This document shows, one piece after another, positions 1-7,730 of a DNA stretch of 64,000 nucleotides. Source of the DNA: an uncultured Lachnoclostridium sp. (GTDB lineage: Bacteria; Bacillota; Clostridia; Lachnospirales; Lachnospiraceae); contig CAOJBY010000021.1 in NCBI GenBank assembly GCA_948330435.1, positions 3,662 through 67,661 of the forward strand, given 5' to 3'. How positions within the stretch are numbered: position 1 is the stretch's first letter; every line of letters begins with the position of its first letter. The notes below the pieces were generated by a model, which saw only the letters and a program-made list of their open reading frames with translations, ran no database searches and was not told where the DNA came from. The position numbers and the translations under genes were made by a program.

Positions 1-896
1 TACATAGGAAACAACACATGTTTGTATGTCTCATCCTGATAGTTTGCCTGTACAGAAACATTCATTACTTCATCATATCTGCCAAGGACCTGACTGCGGG
101 CCATGCTCTCAAGTTCCCGTTCCATGGTCCCTATTGCCTCCCTGTGTGCATCATCCAGATCCACAGTATAGCACTCCGCACTGTAACCGGACAAATATTC
201 CGGTGCGTAAGACACCACCTGCTGCGGGCCGAAATATCCGGTACGCCGTAAGAGCTTTGAATCCATTTTTTCGGAAGCCGGAACAAGAACATCATCAAAA
301 AAATGTCGGATACTGCCAGAAGTGGGGTACCAGTCGGTTACCACCTGACGTACTTCCTTTCCGTCCGGTCCTTTTCGGGTAACGCTCCTGTGTCTGCCCC
401 CCATTGCCGTATAACGGGCATTTACTTTTGCGTCGAAAGTCCAGTAAGGCACATAGATTCCCTGCAACCGATCTTTCTGATAGAGATGCTTCAATTCACC
501 AGGGGCAAGCCATCGCCCTTTCATCCATTTACGGAACAACTCCCCCACCCGGTTCTTATCTACCTGAAAAGGCAATACTCCATCCGGAATCACCGCATCT
601 GCTTCCCGTTCTGCCAACACATAATCAGACCCACAGAAAGGGCACTTTGTCGCTCTGCTGGTTCCATCCACCTCAATCCTGGCTCCACAACCCTTGCATT
701 CCATGGTATGCGTAGTTTTCTCACTTGCACGGATCGTCTGTATGGCATGACGGGTAAGACTGTGTTCCACCAGATTGTTCTCATGATGAATAATGGGAAC
801 TACCGTGTCACAGTTTGGACACTTAAGACTCTGTGTAGCCACATCAAATTCCAGGACTCCTCCGCAGCCCTCACAGTAATAGATTTTCTCTTCCAT
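1..896 (-). CDS. TFIIB-type zinc-ribbon protein next to PspA, C-terminus outside the window
   Basis: The reading frame stays open to the window edge, so about 298 residues are seen and the C-terminus is missing. Two zinc ribbons stand at the N-terminus: CEGCG with CPNC (residues about 8-30), then CKGCG with CPFC (about 57-80). A conserved globular part follows, and just before the edge the sequence reads FKHVLFP-like (YKHVLFPM), typical of the family of zinc-ribbon proteins found beside PspA in Firmicutes. The start lies 5 nt after the pspA stop with no clear ribosome binding site, which suggests translational coupling. A role in envelope stress or membrane maintenance with PspA is inferred from position only. 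The ribbons could instead bind nucleic acid. Confidence 0.8.
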   Translation of the reverse strand, partial: MEEKIYYCEGCGGVLEFDVATQSLKCPNCDTVVPIIHHENNLVEHSLTRHAIQTIRASEKTTHTMECKGCGARIEVDGTSRATKCPFCGSDYVLAEREADAVIPDGVLPFQVDKNRVGELFRKWMKGRWLAPGELKHLYQKDRLQGIYVPYWTFDAKVNARYTAMGGRHRSVTRKGPDGKEVRQVVTDWYPTSGSIRHFFDDVLVPASEKMDSKLLRRTGYFGPQQVVSYAPEYLSGYSAECYTVDLDDAHREAIGTMERELESMARSQVLGRYDEVMNVSVQANYQDETYKHVLFPM

Positions 897-900
897 ATTT

Positions 901-1581
901 TTAGAGTCCCATCTTCGCTTTCAATGCCGCCAACTCATCATCTACAGAAGAGGAACCGGTATCTTCATCATATTTTGCTGCCAGAGCATCTATGCTGTCT
1001 GTCTCAGAATTCAATTCTGACATGGCATTCGCCTCATCCAGCATCCGATCCACTTTCGCTTCCATACGCTCGAAAGCCTCCATGGCTTCTCCTGCACCGG
1101 AGACGCTGGAACCCATTTTATTAAGCTTTTCCTGAGTTTTTGCCACTGCCGCTTTTGCCTTGATGGAATCACGCTTTGCCTTAAGACCTTCCAGATCTTT
1201 CTCCAGCTTATCATGCATATCTTTCATCTTAACCGCATTGGCTTGGGCAATATCACAAGCCTGACGCAAACTTTCCTGCTTTCCTGTAAGTTCACTCTTC
1301 TTTTCCAGGAATCTCCTGGCATCACTCTCATTGCCTGCCAGCAGTGCTTTTTCTGCATACTTCTGCATTTTGGCAATCTCATCCTGACATTCTGCAAAAT
1401 CTCTCTTTGCCTTAGTCTCTGATGCCATCACGGCTGCTGTTTCTGCTTTTACATTCCGCAAATCTTCCTCAATATCTCTGATATATTTGTCGATCATCTT
1501 TTCCGGATCTTCTGCCTTATCTAAAAGTGCATTGATATTTGCTGACATAATGTCGCCGAATCTCTTTAAAATATTTGCCAT
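901..1581 (-). CDS. pspA: PspA/IM30 (Vipp1) family membrane-remodelling protein
   Basis: This 226-residue protein has the family layout: an N-terminal amphipathic segment (MANILKRFGDIMSANINALL) followed by long alpha-helical coiled coil rich in Ala, Lys and Glu to about residue 200, and an acidic tail. PspA proteins polymerise on the cytoplasmic face of stressed membranes. The start was set at the ATG preceded by GGGAGG 8 nt upstream; a longer in-frame reading exists but lacks a binding site. The zinc-ribbon gene follows 5 nt downstream, so the two form an operon driven by a good sigma-A promoter at 1624-1652. Confidence 0.93.
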   Translation of the reverse strand: MANILKRFGDIMSANINALLDKAEDPEKMIDKYIRDIEEDLRNVKAETAAVMASETKAKRDFAECQDEIAKMQKYAEKALLAGNESDARRFLEKKSELTGKQESLRQACDIAQANAVKMKDMHDKLEKDLEGLKAKRDSIKAKAAVAKTQEKLNKMGSSVSGAGEAMEAFERMEAKVDRMLDEANAMSELNSETDSIDALAAKYDEDTGSSSVDDELAALKAKMGL

Positions 1582-1623
1582 GATATGTATCCTCCCAATT
1601 TTAGTTCTGTAGGTTTCTTCTCT

Positions 1624-1652
1624 ATTATAATACATCCTGAAAATTATGTCAT
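1624..1652 (-). promoter_or_regulatory. Sigma-A promoter of the pspA operon
   Basis: On the minus strand ATGACA, a 17-nt spacer and TATAAT stand 43 nt upstream of the pspA start. Confidence 0.75.
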
Positions 1653-1703
1653 TCTTTTTGTTTAAAGGAATACATATTTAAGAAATTTAGATACGTTTAC
1701 CTC

Positions 1704-1732
1704 TTGTCATATAGTTTTGATTACTATATAAT
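1704..1732 (+). promoter_or_regulatory. Sigma-A promoter of the DUF1836 gene
   Basis: TTGTCA, a 17-nt spacer and a perfect TATAAT; transcription would begin near 1739, giving a leader of only about 14 nt that still contains the GAGGTG ribosome binding site. Confidence 0.75.
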
Positions 1733-1752
1733 AACTTATGAGGTGATTGCAT

Positions 1753-2388
1753 ATGACAATAGATGTACAAAATATTTTAGAAAGCATACTGGAAAGCTTA
1801 AACCGCATTGATCACATCCGTCCGGAGGATGTACCAAGCATTGATTTATATATGGATCAGGTAACTACTTTCATGGACCGTCAGCTTGAATCCTCCAAGC
1901 GTTATGAGGATGACAAGATCCTGACCAAAACCATGATCAATAATTATGCCAAGAATAACCTGCTTCCCCCTCCTGAAAAGAAAAAGTATTCCAGGGAGCA
2001 TTTGCTTTTGCTGATTTTCATTTATTATTTTAAAAATATTCTCTCTATCAGCGATATTCACAGCCTGCTCTCTCCACTGACTGAAAAATACTTCCATACA
2101 GAACACACGCTTCAGCTGACGGATATTTACAGAGAAGTATTCAGTTTGGAAAAGTCCCAGATTGAAGCCATGAAAGAAGACCTCATTGCCAAATATCAAA
2201 CAGCAGGGGAAACTTTTGGGGATGTCTCTGAAAAAGACAGAGATTTTCTAAAGCTTTTTTCTTTTATCTGTATGCTGAGCTTTGATGTCTATGTAAAAAA
2301 ACAGGTAATTGAAAAGTTAATTGACCAGCTTCCGGATCCGGAAAAGAAAGCAAAAAAGAAAGAAAAGGGCTCGGAAGCCCTTTCCTGA
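1753..2388 (+). CDS. DUF1836 domain protein
   Basis: The product is 211 residues long. The stretch around residues 55-130 (ILTKTMINNYAKNNLLPPP, then REHLLLLIFIYYFKNILSI) is typical of DUF1836, a Firmicute family whose fold resembles MerR-type winged helix DNA-binding proteins; YAKNNLLPPP matches the wing-helix start. The C-terminus is Lys-rich. The ATG at 1753 is chosen because GAGGTG lies 7 nt upstream; a TTG two codons earlier is too close to that site. It is monocistronic, divergent from pspA and convergent with the CdaR-like gene. A regulatory role is likely but no target can be named. Confidence 0.8.
   Translation: MTIDVQNILESILESLNRIDHIRPEDVPSIDLYMDQVTTFMDRQLESSKRYEDDKILTKTMINNYAKNNLLPPPEKKKYSREHLLLLIFIYYFKNILSISDIHSLLSPLTEKYFHTEHTLQLTDIYREVFSLEKSQIEAMKEDLIAKYQTAGETFGDVSEKDRDFLKLFSFICMLSFDVYVKKQVIEKLIDQLPDPEKKAKKKEKGSEALS
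2364..2383 (-). terminator. Rho-independent terminator of the CdaR-like gene, placed inside the converging DUF1836 coding end
   Basis: An 8-bp perfect stem AAAGGGCT/AGCCCTTT closes a CGGA loop. Read on the minus strand it is followed by a U-rich tract, so it terminates the regulator gene that ends at 2399. The same bases encode the last codons of the DUF1836 protein. Confidence 0.7.
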
Positions 2389-2398
2389 TAGTTGTACT

Positions 2399-3487
2399 CT
2401 ATATATCCTGATTTTCCAGATATTCCATATACCTTGCGACCATCAATGCAATCTGGAAAGTTAATGCATCCTCAAATATCCGGATATCCAGCCCTGTAGT
2501 TTTCTGTAGCTTTTCCAGACGATATACCAGCGTATTCCGGTGAACAAACAGTTGACGGGCTGTCTCCGATACATTTAAGTTATTCTCAAAAAATTTCTCA
2601 ATGGTTGTCAGGGTTTCTTCATCAAACGTGGAGGGAAGATTTTCTCCAAGAACCTCCACCATAAACATCTTACACAAGGATAATGGCAGCTGATAGATCA
2701 GGCGGCCAAGTCCCAGTGTGTGATAGGAAACCACGTTTCTTTCCGGATAAAAAATCTCACCTACATCCAGAGCCATTCGGGCTTCCTTATAGGATCGGGA
2801 TACATCTTTCAACTGGCTTACAATGGTTCCATAAGATACTCGCACATTACTGGTCTCTGTATTCAGCATCTCCACCAGCATACGGGCCGTCTTCTCCAAT
2901 GCCTCATAAGTATCTTGCTCACCCACTTCTTTCACTACCACAACATTCTTTTCATCTACTGCTGTAATCACATCCTGGGCATCCGGAGCAAAGGTGCCTC
3001 GAACCGTCTCCAGGGTAAGTACATCCTCTTCCCCTTTTGTCTCTACCAGATAGACCACCCGCAAAGTATCCTGATTGATGTGCAGCTTCTTGGCCTGGTT
3101 ATTAATGTCCACCAACAACAGATTATCCAAAAGAAGATTTTGAATAAAGTTGTTTCGGTCAAAACGTTGTTTATAAGCAACAATAAGGCTTTCCAACTGC
3201 TTTACTGCGATCTTACCGATCATATAGGCATCATCACTGGTTCCCCTTACCAGGAGAATATAGCCCAACTGCCCTTCATCATAAACTTTAAAAAAATGGT
3301 ATCCCTGAAAACTCTGGCTCTCAGCAGGAGAAGCTGCAAATGCATTGAGAATATCCTTGGAGATCTTCTCTTCCATATCAAAGGTCGCTGCGATCTGGCT
3401 GCCACTTACATCCAGCACACATAAATCAATCCTTGTAATTCCCCGTAAATCTTCAATCGTTGTCTGTATAATCTGATTGGAAATCAT
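2399..3487 (-). CDS. CdaR/PucR-family transcriptional regulator
   Basis: The product has 362 residues. The N-terminal 110 residues resemble the sugar-diacid/sensory part of CdaR proteins, the middle is a GGDEF-like PucR region, and residues about 300-350 form the PucR helix-turn-helix (FFENNLNVSETARQLFVHRN, then LVYRLEKL). Such proteins regulate uptake or catabolism of organic acids, purines or sugars. The start is the ATG with AGGAGG 8 nt upstream; a GTG seven codons earlier lies within that binding site. It is a single-gene unit and no neighbouring catabolic gene points to a ligand. Confidence 0.82.
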   Translation of the reverse strand: MISNQIIQTTIEDLRGITRIDLCVLDVSGSQIAATFDMEEKISKDILNAFAASPAESQSFQGYHFFKVYDEGQLGYILLVRGTSDDAYMIGKIAVKQLESLIVAYKQRFDRNNFIQNLLLDNLLLVDINNQAKKLHINQDTLRVVYLVETKGEEDVLTLETVRGTFAPDAQDVITAVDEKNVVVVKEVGEQDTYEALEKTARMLVEMLNTETSNVRVSYGTIVSQLKDVSRSYKEARMALDVGEIFYPERNVVSYHTLGLGRLIYQLPLSLCKMFMVEVLGENLPSTFDEETLTTIEKFFENNLNVSETARQLFVHRNTLVYRLEKLQKTTGLDIRIFEDALTFQIALMVARYMEYLENQDI

Positions 3488-3525
3488 ATGCTCTTCCTCC
3501 TGTGCCACATGGCCTATGATTTATT

Positions 3526-3554
3526 ATTATAAGTGGATTCTTTCCAAAAGTAAA
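3526..3554 (-). promoter_or_regulatory. Sigma-A promoter of the CdaR-like gene
   Basis: TTTACT, 17-nt spacer, TATAAT on the minus strand, 39 nt upstream of the start codon. Confidence 0.65.
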
Positions 3555-3670
3555 GGGCACATTTCACAGGATTACGCTGCAAATTATCCATAAAACATCC
3601 TGCCATCTTGTAAGCACATTAAACAAAATTTCATTTTTGATAACTTGGAAAACTTTTTTTATTATATTTC

Positions 3671-3699
3671 TTGACAACCTTTCTTTCTAGTGCTATTAT
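3671..3699 (+). promoter_or_regulatory. Sigma-A promoter of tRNA-Thr
   Basis: A perfect TTGACA is followed after 17 nt by TATTAT; a TATAAT overlaps three bases further on. The tRNA begins 23 nt downstream. Confidence 0.75.
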
Positions 3700-3721
3700 A
3701 ATCTAGCATGTTACGCAAGAT

Positions 3722-3794
3722 GCTGCTGTGGCTCAGTCGGTAGAGCGTCGCATTGGTAGTGCGGAGGTCACGGGTCCGATTCCCGTCAGCAGCT
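3722..3794 (+). tRNA. tRNA-Thr(GGT)
   Basis: A full cloverleaf can be drawn: acceptor GCTGCTG/CAGCAGC, D-stem GCTC/GAGC, anticodon stem TCGCA/TGCGG around TTGGTAG with anticodon GGT, T-stem ACGGG/CCCGT, discriminator T. CCA is not encoded. The T-loop reads TCCGATT, so position 55 is C where nearly all tRNAs have U. It is a solitary gene with its own promoter and terminator. Confidence 0.95.
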
Positions 3795-3799
3795 TGATG

Positions 3800-3828
3800 A
3801 AAAGTGCCGTGTTTGCGGTGCTTTTTTT
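3800..3828 (+). terminator. Terminator of tRNA-Thr
   Basis: A 10-bp stem (AAAAGTGCCG with CGGTGCTTTT, two G-U pairs) with a 6-nt loop runs into a stretch of T. Confidence 0.85.
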
Positions 3829-3924
3829 ATTTTATATGAAAATACTTCTGCTAATTATAGCACTGTATAACATTTTTTATTCAATTATTAATTATACTAG
3901 AAATGGCCTTGCTTGCCTCTACCG

Positions 3925-4020
3925 ATGACAGCAAAGACTTTTCCTAATAGTAATGGGAAAATAAGTTATCAAGTTTCTGCTATGGGAACGACAACAACTC
4001 TGGAACTTACAAAAGAATAA
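3925..4020 (+). pseudogene. Probable C-terminal gene remnant
   Basis: A 31-codon open frame reads MTAKTFPNSNGKISYQV and ends in GTTTTLELTKE before TAA. It has protein-like composition, but the frame is closed by a stop at 3898 and no ribosome binding site precedes it. It resembles the tail of a larger, lost gene. The rest of 3829-4131 is AT-rich with no other gene visible. The family is not recognised. Confidence 0.3.
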
Positions 4021-4131
4021 AACTTTTTTGGGGGGAGCAGCACAGTCCGGACATTCTTCTTTTTTTATACTGGTAAAACTTAGATAGAGTGGATGAAACT
4101 ATAGATATAAGTAAAGAAAGAATATGAATAC

Positions 4132-4488
4132 ATGCCATTACTTGAAAAACAAACCTACACTTCAAAAGATTACTGGAATCTTCCGGACGGAAAGCGTGCC
4201 GAACTCATTAACGGAAACTGCGAAGTTATTCCTGCTCCCTTTGCGGTTAATCTTCAGGCGGATGATAAAGGCTGGGTGGAGCCAGATATAAGCGTTATCT
4301 GTGATCGTTCCAAGCTAACACCCAAGGGCTGTGTAGGTGCACCGGATATGATTATAGATCCGGAAAAAGAACACATTACAATCTACCAATTTGAAGAGGA
4401 TTCTGCCCCTATTATATATCCTATCAATTCTCCCGTGAATGTAAATATCTTTTCAGGACTTGTAATTACTATTTCCAAACTATTATAG
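4132..4488 (+). pseudogene. Uma2-family nuclease, internally deleted
   Basis: The 118 residues align in order with three pieces of an Uma2 (PD-(D/E)XK) protein: the N-terminus (YTSKDYWNLPDGKRAELING), the middle (WVEPDISVICDRSKL...CVGAPDMI) and the C-terminal strand (IDPEKEHITIYQF). The family is normally near 190 residues. Two in-frame gaps are inferred: after EVI, where about 30 residues are missing, and after GAPDMI, where the EILSPST catalytic segment through the YWI strand is missing. Without that segment nuclease activity is unlikely. There is no strong ribosome binding site. It is most likely a decaying gene whose losses happened to stay in frame. Confidence 0.75.
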
Positions 4489-4518
4489 AAAATGGATAGG
4501 AAGCTTGATTTAGAGTTT

Positions 4519-5178
4519 TCAGTTTTTTACTGTCTGTAGTTTTTGGACTTTCGGGATTCCGTTACTTTCTATCAGGGCCGCCTTTGCCAGCTTGTCCACC
4601 TGTTCATTATAATAATCACCGGAATGGGCCTTTACTTTTTGGAAAGAAATATGAATCTGCTTTCTCTTTCTCTGCATAAATTCCGCATATTTTTGTGTAA
4701 GCACGTTATTTGCTTTCCAGACTCCTGTTGCCCATTTTTCGATTCCCTCATAGTCATAGCGAAACTCCAGAAACTCGTAACCGTTTACCAGGGTCCACTG
4801 TGCCGCATACATGGCTCCCAGCATTTCGCCGGCTACATTTCGGATGGCCAGAGATTCCGGTTCATTTCCGTTTCCGGATTCTTTAATGATACTGCCGCCC
4901 GGAATGAGAAAGATACAGCCAAAGGAGTACTTTTCCATTGATTTGTCAAAGCTTCCGTCCACATATACAATCACTTGATTTTCAGCCAGTTTCTCCGTAT
5001 GAGACTGTATGTCTTCTTTTGCTTTTCCCTCCAAATAGGCCCTGGCTTCTGCTTCTGTTCCAAATCCCTGAAATTCCGCCCCGGGATATCCGTTAGTGGC
5101 ATCCTTGCATTCATCCCAGGAATAAAAAAGCCCTGTTGTCTTTCCTTTTTTTACAGCGTAAACTCTCTTTTTTGCCAT
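4519..5178 (-). CDS. rnhA: Ribonuclease HI with N-terminal RNA/DNA-hybrid-binding (viroplasmin) domain
   Basis: Residues 1-50 (KRVYAVKKGKTTGLFYSWDE to GFGTEAEARAYL) form the hybrid-binding domain found in eukaryote-type RNases H1. Residues about 68-205 form the RNase H fold: VDGS with the first catalytic Asp near 74, GEM with the Glu, a YDYEGIEKW strand where other family members have TDS, and the terminal VDKLAKAA Asp. It cleaves the RNA of RNA-DNA hybrids. The 219-residue start follows GGGAGG four nt upstream; a longer reading is not supported. It stands alone between a broken Uma2 gene and the candidate RNA at 5.4 kb. Confidence 0.9.
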   Translation of the reverse strand: MAKKRVYAVKKGKTTGLFYSWDECKDATNGYPGAEFQGFGTEAEARAYLEGKAKEDIQSHTEKLAENQVIVYVDGSFDKSMEKYSFGCIFLIPGGSIIKESGNGNEPESLAIRNVAGEMLGAMYAAQWTLVNGYEFLEFRYDYEGIEKWATGVWKANNVLTQKYAEFMQRKRKQIHISFQKVKAHSGDYYNEQVDKLAKAALIESNGIPKVQKLQTVKN

Positions 5179-5385
5179 ATATCCTCCCTGGAGTTTCCAT
5201 TGCCTTACTTCCAATTTGCTATGTTCTTCATTATAATTTGCCGCCTAAAGTGTGTCAATACATTTTCCAAAGCTTTTCGGAAATAGTGGTATGGCATGCA
5301 CCCAATCTCATGTATTCCTTATGAGGGAAAAATTTAGAAATAATTTAGAATCTTCTCACTATTTTTTCAGAATTCGGACACATAT

Positions 5386-5413
5386 TTGACATAATCATTT
5401 TATAAGATAATAC
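5386..5413 (+). promoter_or_regulatory. Promoter of the candidate small RNA
   Basis: A perfect TTGACA is followed after 16 nt by TAATAC, with GATAAT overlapping. It reads away from rnhA into a stretch with no convincing gene. Confidence 0.55.
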
Positions 5414-5418
5414 TAACA

Positions 5419-5610
5419 AAAAAAGAGGCTGCCGGTGCTTATGGGTGCTGACCAGCTTCGGCAAACAACAATGGGCAGATGCCTTTTACATATGATTGAG
5501 CTATTGAAATCTATTAGCTCAAAATCGGTTAGGAAATGCAAGAAATTGCATCTCCTAACTATTTTTAGGGACTGAAAAAGATGGCTGACAGCAACCATCT
5601 TTTTTCAGTC
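5419..5610 (+). ncRNA. Candidate structured small RNA, about 190 nt
   Basis: The unit lies between a promoter and a strong terminator. Hairpins seen in order: GAGCTA/TAGCTC (5498-5520); a 13-bp stem GTTAGGA...ATGCAA/TTGCAT...TCCTAAC with a GAAA tetraloop (5528-5559); and the terminator (5570-5610). The 5' part (5428-5483) holds shorter pairings such as GCCG/CGGC. A 44-codon frame starts at 5441 and ends at 5575, but only a weak GAGG stands 12 nt before it and its peptide is not recognised. It does not match SRP RNA, tmRNA, RNase P, T-box or TPP motifs. The rest of 5179-5651 shows nothing else. A small peptide gene is the main alternative. Confidence 0.5.
5570..5610. terminator. Bidirectional terminator
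   Basis: GACTGAAAAAGATGG pairs with CCATCTTTTTTCAGTC (15 bp, one bulged base, 10-nt loop). A and T runs inside the stem let it serve both the RNA unit on the plus strand and the anti-sigma gene on the minus strand. Confidence 0.8.
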
Positions 5611-5651
5611 TATATTGCTATCTATCCTTTGTTTTTAATGCCTTATATTCT

Positions 5652-7073
5652 CTACTTTACTTCTCCAAGTGCACTCCACATGGGATTGGTATCATCATTG
5701 CCTGTGCCGTCAAACTGGAGGAGAATGTTATTCAGGTTGTCTCCGGATACCTGATCCGCATCTACCGCAAAGATTAAGGTATAGTCAAGGCTTTCACCCT
5801 TTTCCATTGAACGGTAGAAGAATGAATGGAGACGCTTTTCACCATCTAAGTTCTCCGGCTGGCTTATATAGAATGCTGCATTGTCCATTTGGAGATCATA
5901 CTCTTCATTAGGAACTGCGTCATAAATGTCTTTTTTACGGTTCCAGGTTCCGTCAGAGCGTTTCTCCACATAAACCAGTGAAGCATTCAGTGATGTGGAA
6001 TCCCAGGTTCCCTCATACTCCATATACTGCTGTGCCGTTACCTGAACTGTCAGGAATTTTGGCGTTGTCTCTGCTTCTTCGATTAACTCGCCCTCCTGAT
6101 CAAGGTGCATACGCAGATAAGGCTTGTGGGTTCCGTCTGCATTCAACCAGGGCTTTAGTCTCTCCAAATCATAGACGCCATTTTCCGTGTATCCCGGAAC
6201 GTCATAAAGGCTGTCGTAGAGTTTTACTTCATTTACCGTGTATTTGCAGCCATATCCTGCACAGTCTAGGGCTGTACCTATCTGTGTAATCTGATCTGTG
6301 GTGACACCTTTTTCTACCTGACACTGCCACTCAGTATCATCCGCTTCCTGTTTCTCTTTCTCGGCCAGATCCTCGGGCATGTTATCGTATCTTAGGTCTT
6401 CATTTTCCGTGACTGTGATCTGAAGACTTTCCGCTACTTTCTTTACCTCTTCTGCTGGAATGTTGTAATCTCCGAAAATGCGGATTACGTAACCCCGCTC
6501 GGGATTGAAAAGGAACAGGTCCTTTCCCCGCTGATATTTCTGATCCTCCTCATATGTGATCAGGTGTGATTCCATGTTTTGAATTGTAGATTTTTCTATG
6601 TTATTTACATGACTAAAGTCCATTCTTTCTTTTTCCTGGTCGATATTTACCATGTTCATGGGAATGATGGAAATGCCGTGACCGTAATCTTCGTCTGTGT
6701 AGTATTTGCCATTACCCTGATCTTTCATGCCCTCCGGGAGGTAGGTGGGTACTGCCTGAACCTCTACCGGCTTCATTTCGTAATTTACTTCAAAGGCGTA
6801 GGAGATCCTGCCCTCCTCTTCCTGGACATTTTTTGTAAAATATCCCATGGACGCCACAACGCCCAGTCCGGATACGGCTATGAGTGCCGCTGCCAGTCCT
6901 GCTGCCCATACATGACGCATGGATCGTCTGCGGATGGGCTGTATCTTTGCTCTCTGGCGGCTCTTTGCCCGTACGATGTCATATGCCGCCTGAATCTTTG
7001 CTTCTGTCATCTCCGGAATGGGGATGGTCTGACCCAACACTTGCTGTTCTAATTTTTTTCTATCCTCGCTCAT
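5652..7073 (-). CDS. Membrane-anchored anti-sigma factor with a large extracytoplasmic domain
   Basis: This 473-residue protein has a cytoplasmic N-terminal part (residues 1-50, PEMTEAKIQAAYDIVRAKSR), one membrane helix at about 53-75 (WAAGLAAALIAVSGLGVVAS) and a long external part. Residues 105-215 (PTYLPEGMK..., RGYVIRIFGDY, VKKVAESLQ) resemble DUF4367-type domains of Firmicute anti-sigma proteins; the remaining 250 residues are not recognised. Its ribosome binding site GAGGAGG overlaps the stop region of the sigma gene, 14 nt away, so the two are cotranscribed. It probably holds the sigma factor at the membrane until an envelope signal arrives. Confidence 0.75.
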   Translation of the reverse strand: MSEDRKKLEQQVLGQTIPIPEMTEAKIQAAYDIVRAKSRQRAKIQPIRRRSMRHVWAAGLAAALIAVSGLGVVASMGYFTKNVQEEEGRISYAFEVNYEMKPVEVQAVPTYLPEGMKDQGNGKYYTDEDYGHGISIIPMNMVNIDQEKERMDFSHVNNIEKSTIQNMESHLITYEEDQKYQRGKDLFLFNPERGYVIRIFGDYNIPAEEVKKVAESLQITVTENEDLRYDNMPEDLAEKEKQEADDTEWQCQVEKGVTTDQITQIGTALDCAGYGCKYTVNEVKLYDSLYDVPGYTENGVYDLERLKPWLNADGTHKPYLRMHLDQEGELIEEAETTPKFLTVQVTAQQYMEYEGTWDSTSLNASLVYVEKRSDGTWNRKKDIYDAVPNEEYDLQMDNAAFYISQPENLDGEKRLHSFFYRSMEKGESLDYTLIFAVDADQVSGDNLNNILLQFDGTGNDDTNPMWSALGEVK

Positions 7074-7087
7074 AATCTATGCCTCCT

Positions 7088-7609
7088 CTACACCACCATC
7101 GGGAAAAATGTCTGCTTTATTTTCTGTCTGCCACGCTGCATTCTGGATTTTACGGTTGGTTCTTTCATATGGAGAAGCTCTGCTATCTCCCGGGTGCGGA
7201 AGCCCCATACGTAGAAGAGTATCATGAGCAGGCGATCCTCTTCTTCTAAAGGCTCCAGATAGTCCAGAAATGCTCTGGTTTTGTCATCTGTCCGCTGTCC
7301 CTGGGATATTGCTTCGATCTGATCCATATATTCCGTACGCCCGTTGGACTTTCTTATATTGTTGCAGTTATTGATCAGAATCCGTACCAGCCAGGTTCCG
7401 AAATAACGTGTCTCTCTTAAGCTTTCCAGATGCTCGAAGCAGTCCAGTATGGTCTCTGATATGGCATCTGCTACATCTTCTTCCCGCTTCAGATATGCTT
7501 TTGCTACTTTGTACATGGACTGTTTGTGAAGTTCCATTAGTTCTACAAATGCGTCCCCGTCACAGGCTTTGGCTCGCAAAAGCAGTTCTTCTGTTTTGTC
7601 TCTTTTCAT
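7088..7609 (-). CDS. ECF-type RNA polymerase sigma factor
   Basis: The 173 residues contain region 2 (about 12-80: FVELMELHKQSMYKVAKAYL, DVADAISETILDCFEHL, TWLVRILINNCNNI) and region 4 (about 115-165: EEEDRLLMILFYVWGFRTRE, IAELLHMKEPTVKSRMQRGR). AAGGAGG stands 7 nt before the ATG. Regulation through the anti-sigma gene just downstream is inferred from the arrangement. The regulon cannot be read here; a 14-bp palindrome lies in its own leader. Confidence 0.88.
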   Translation of the reverse strand: MKRDKTEELLLRAKACDGDAFVELMELHKQSMYKVAKAYLKREEDVADAISETILDCFEHLESLRETRYFGTWLVRILINNCNNIRKSNGRTEYMDQIEAISQGQRTDDKTRAFLDYLEPLEEEDRLLMILFYVWGFRTREIAELLHMKEPTVKSRMQRGRQKIKQTFFPMVV

Positions 7610-7631
7610 AGCTTACCTCCTTAGGGTTGCT

Positions 7632-7645
7632 TGAATGTACATTCA
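7632..7645. promoter_or_regulatory. 14-bp palindrome upstream of the ECF sigma gene
   Basis: TGAATGTACATTCA is a perfect palindrome 23 nt before the sigma start codon and could be an operator. The rest of 7610-7730 is G-rich and holds no other recognisable site. Confidence 0.35.
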
Positions 7646-7730
7646 CTTATTAGACCATTTTGGGGTGGGTTTGGATGCAGGGGGGTAAATTTTTTAGGGC
7701 GGACGGGCTGGCGGCGGTGGGTAGGTGCGT

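Noticed and set aside
303..1124. Long plus-strand frame of 273 codons at the left edge
   Set aside because: It overlaps the zinc-ribbon and pspA genes on the minus strand, both with clear family motifs; its own sequence is Cys/His/Pro-rich nonsense with no start signal.
5413..5598. 61-codon minus-strand frame inside the candidate RNA
   Set aside because: It runs through the hairpins and the terminator in the wrong direction and lacks a start signal.
5419..5610. 6S RNA, SRP RNA or retron RNA
   Set aside because: There is no long rod with a central bubble, no GGAAGGAAGC-type SRP loop and no reverse transcriptase gene nearby.
7660..7730. Gene in the G-rich stretch before glnA's end
   Set aside because: A 66-codon plus-strand frame there overlaps the glnA C-terminus and has no domain or start signal.
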